DNA from: Dermabacter indicis
Lineage (GTDB): Bacteria > Actinomycetota > Actinomycetes > Actinomycetales > Dermabacteraceae
NCBI GenBank assembly: GCA_001403775.1
Contig: CYUG01000012.1
Coordinates: 402,008 to 466,007 of the forward strand
DNA: 64,000 bases
Direction: 5' to 3'
Part shown: positions 63,188 through 64,000 of the stretch, piece by piece
How positions within the stretch are numbered: the first letter of the stretch is position 1
Layout: each line of letters starts with the position of its first letter
Notes under the pieces: generated by a model
Databases searched by the model: none
The model's input: the letters and a program-made list of their open reading frames with translations, nothing else
Told to the model about the DNA's origin: nothing
Position numbers and translations under genes: made by a program

Positions 63188-63879
63188 ACATTTTGATCGC
63201 TGAAGATGAAGCACGCATCGCGCGCTTCATGCACAAGGGGCTCACTGCCAACGGTTTTGTGTGCACCGTGGTGAGTGACGGTATTGCCGCGCTGGACTAC
63301 GCCTCGAGCGAGGATTTTGACCTCCTGATCCTCGATGTGGGGCTGCCACGCATGGACGGTTTCACGGTGCTGCGGAATTTGCGTGACATGGGCAGCGTCA
63401 TCCCCGTCATCATGGTGACCGCGCGCACGGCCGTCGAGGACACCGTTCAGGGCCTCGAGGCCGGCGCGAACGATTACCTCGCGAAGCCCTTCCGGTTTGA
63501 AGAACTCCTTGCGAGGGTCCGGGTGCGAATTGCCGAGACCGGAAACAGGGGGCGGGCCGAATCGCCGGATCTGAGCTGCGGCGGTTTGAGCCTTGACGTG
63601 CGCAAGAGGGTCGCGACCCTCACTGACGAACCGGGGAGCCCCAGTGTGGAGCTGACGGCTCGAGAATTCGCACTCGTGAACGTCTTCCTCGAGAACCCCG
63701 ATCAGGTGCTCACGCGCGAAACTCTTCTCTCGCGAGTGTGGGGTTTCGATTTCGACGGTTCCTCCAACATCGTTGATGTGTACGTGCGCACGCTACGCTC
63801 AAAGCTCGGTGCGGGACGATTCGTCACCGTGCGCGGCGCGGGATATAAGCTCGTTGACCCCGCTTCTAGCGGTCCCTAG
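63184..63879 (+). CDS. OmpR/PhoB-family response regulator
   Basis: 231-aa regulator. Receiver domain with acidic pocket IAEDEARI, phospho-acceptor Asp51 in LILDVGLPRMDGF, MVTARTA and LAKPFRFEELLARV, then a winged-helix output domain with VELTAREFALVNVFLENPDQ, LTRETLLSRVWG and NIVDVYVRTLRSKL, GYKL. TTG start overlaps the kinase stop. The stop codon is part of a CTAG shared with the convergent gene's stop. Confidence 0.94.
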   Translation: MNILIAEDEARIARFMHKGLTANGFVCTVVSDGIAALDYASSEDFDLLILDVGLPRMDGFTVLRNLRDMGSVIPVIMVTARTAVEDTVQGLEAGANDYLAKPFRFEELLARVRVRIAETGNRGRAESPDLSCGGLSLDVRKRVATLTDEPGSPSVELTAREFALVNVFLENPDQVLTRETLLSRVWGFDFDGSSNIVDVYVRTLRSKLGAGRFVTVRGAGYKLVDPASSGP

Positions 63880-64000
63880 TCGTCATCGTCGTCGTCATCG
63901 TCATCGTCGTCGTCATCATCGTTGTCGTCATCGTCGTCGCACTCCCATTCGCCGTCGTCCCACTCGCAGACCTCACGAGGGGCGGGCTTGCGCTTTGGTG
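63876..64000 (-). CDS. 3' end of an unknown gene encoding a poly-aspartate tail
   Basis: Minus-strand frame ending at 63876 reads PKRKPAPREVCEWDDGEWEC and then about 20 Asp codons (GAC/GAT) with a single Asn, and stop. The remainder lies beyond the window. The two Cys and acidic tail could bind metal ions. Convergent with the response regulator gene, whose stop overlaps its own. PepSY-type proteins often sit beside such two-component systems, but no domain is visible here. Confidence 0.6.
   Translation of the reverse strand, partial: PKRKPAPREVCEWDDGEWECDDDDDNDDDDDDDDDDDDDD

Noticed and set aside
63880-63950. CRISPR-like or satellite array at the right end
   Set aside because: It is a GTC/ATC triplet run coding for aspartate in an open frame, not spaced repeats.
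1-64000. tRNA or tmRNA gene serving as island attachment site
   Set aside because: No cloverleaf-like sequence was recognised by eye; the repeated borders map to the ychF coding end instead.

Overview
The window is a chromosomal segment of a high-GC Gram-positive bacterium (Actinomycetota). The evidence is strong GC3 bias, a mycothiol S-conjugate amidase gene (mca), DUF4307 and DUF4245 proteins, an Erm(X) methylase, a DtxR-type iron box, an LPxTG surface protein, and many genes whose start codon lies 6-7 nt behind a -10 hexamer (leaderless transcripts). The gene set suggests Micrococcales; Dermabacter or a close relative is my best guess, but that is inference, not shown by the sequence.

Core region 1 (1-36135). 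The tail of rpsI is followed by a YidE/AspT-type transporter, glmM, coaA, glmS, and an acpS/alr-tsaE/tsaB/rimI operon in which alanine racemase and TsaE are one fused protein. Next come an ABC exporter pair, a doubly frameshifted conserved gene, an AI-2E family permease, greA, a divergent DUF4307/mca pair with only 16 bp between start codons, a hemolysin III-type protein, a cis-prenyltransferase, and a PIN-PhoH protein behind a structured leader. Then come fumC with a PfkB sugar kinase, DUF4245, a DUF969/DUF979/pcp operon with an in-frame amber codon in DUF969, xseAB, a 1540-residue LPxTG phosphoesterase, rmuC and ychF.

Accessory region (36112 to about 47661, possibly to 55992). The 3' end of ychF is an integration hotspot. 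The last codons of ychF (E-F-K/R-F-N-V/L-stop) recur, in frame with a stop, at 36112, 38470, 45282, 46480 and 47641, with a decayed candidate at 55972. The copies cut the region into compact cargo modules: (i) a decayed serine integrase, erm(X) with its leader peptide, and a DNA methyltransferase fragment; (ii) a higBA-like toxin-antitoxin, a HIT protein, a CmtR-regulated metal ATPase, and merR-sulP lying between two halves of a broken luciferase-like monooxygenase; (iii) a DUF488 protein; (iv) a tandem-GNAT protein; and possibly (v) a UvrA-like ATPase, a DtxR-controlled siderophore-uptake operon and a VOC protein. This resembles serial integration at one att site, as in composite SCC islands at the staphylococcal orfX gene, but here at ychF.

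Core region 2 (55997-64000). A SAM methyltransferase, a cytidine deaminase-ASCH fusion, a TPR protein, a PRC-barrel/DUF2382 stress protein, a GNAT protein, a Pit phosphate transporter, an OmpR-type two-component system, and the 3' end of a convergent gene coding for a poly-aspartate tail.

No rRNA, tRNA, CRISPR array or intact transposase was seen. Starts were chosen from Shine-Dalgarno sites or, when those were absent, from -10 boxes that place the start codon at the predicted transcript 5' end.
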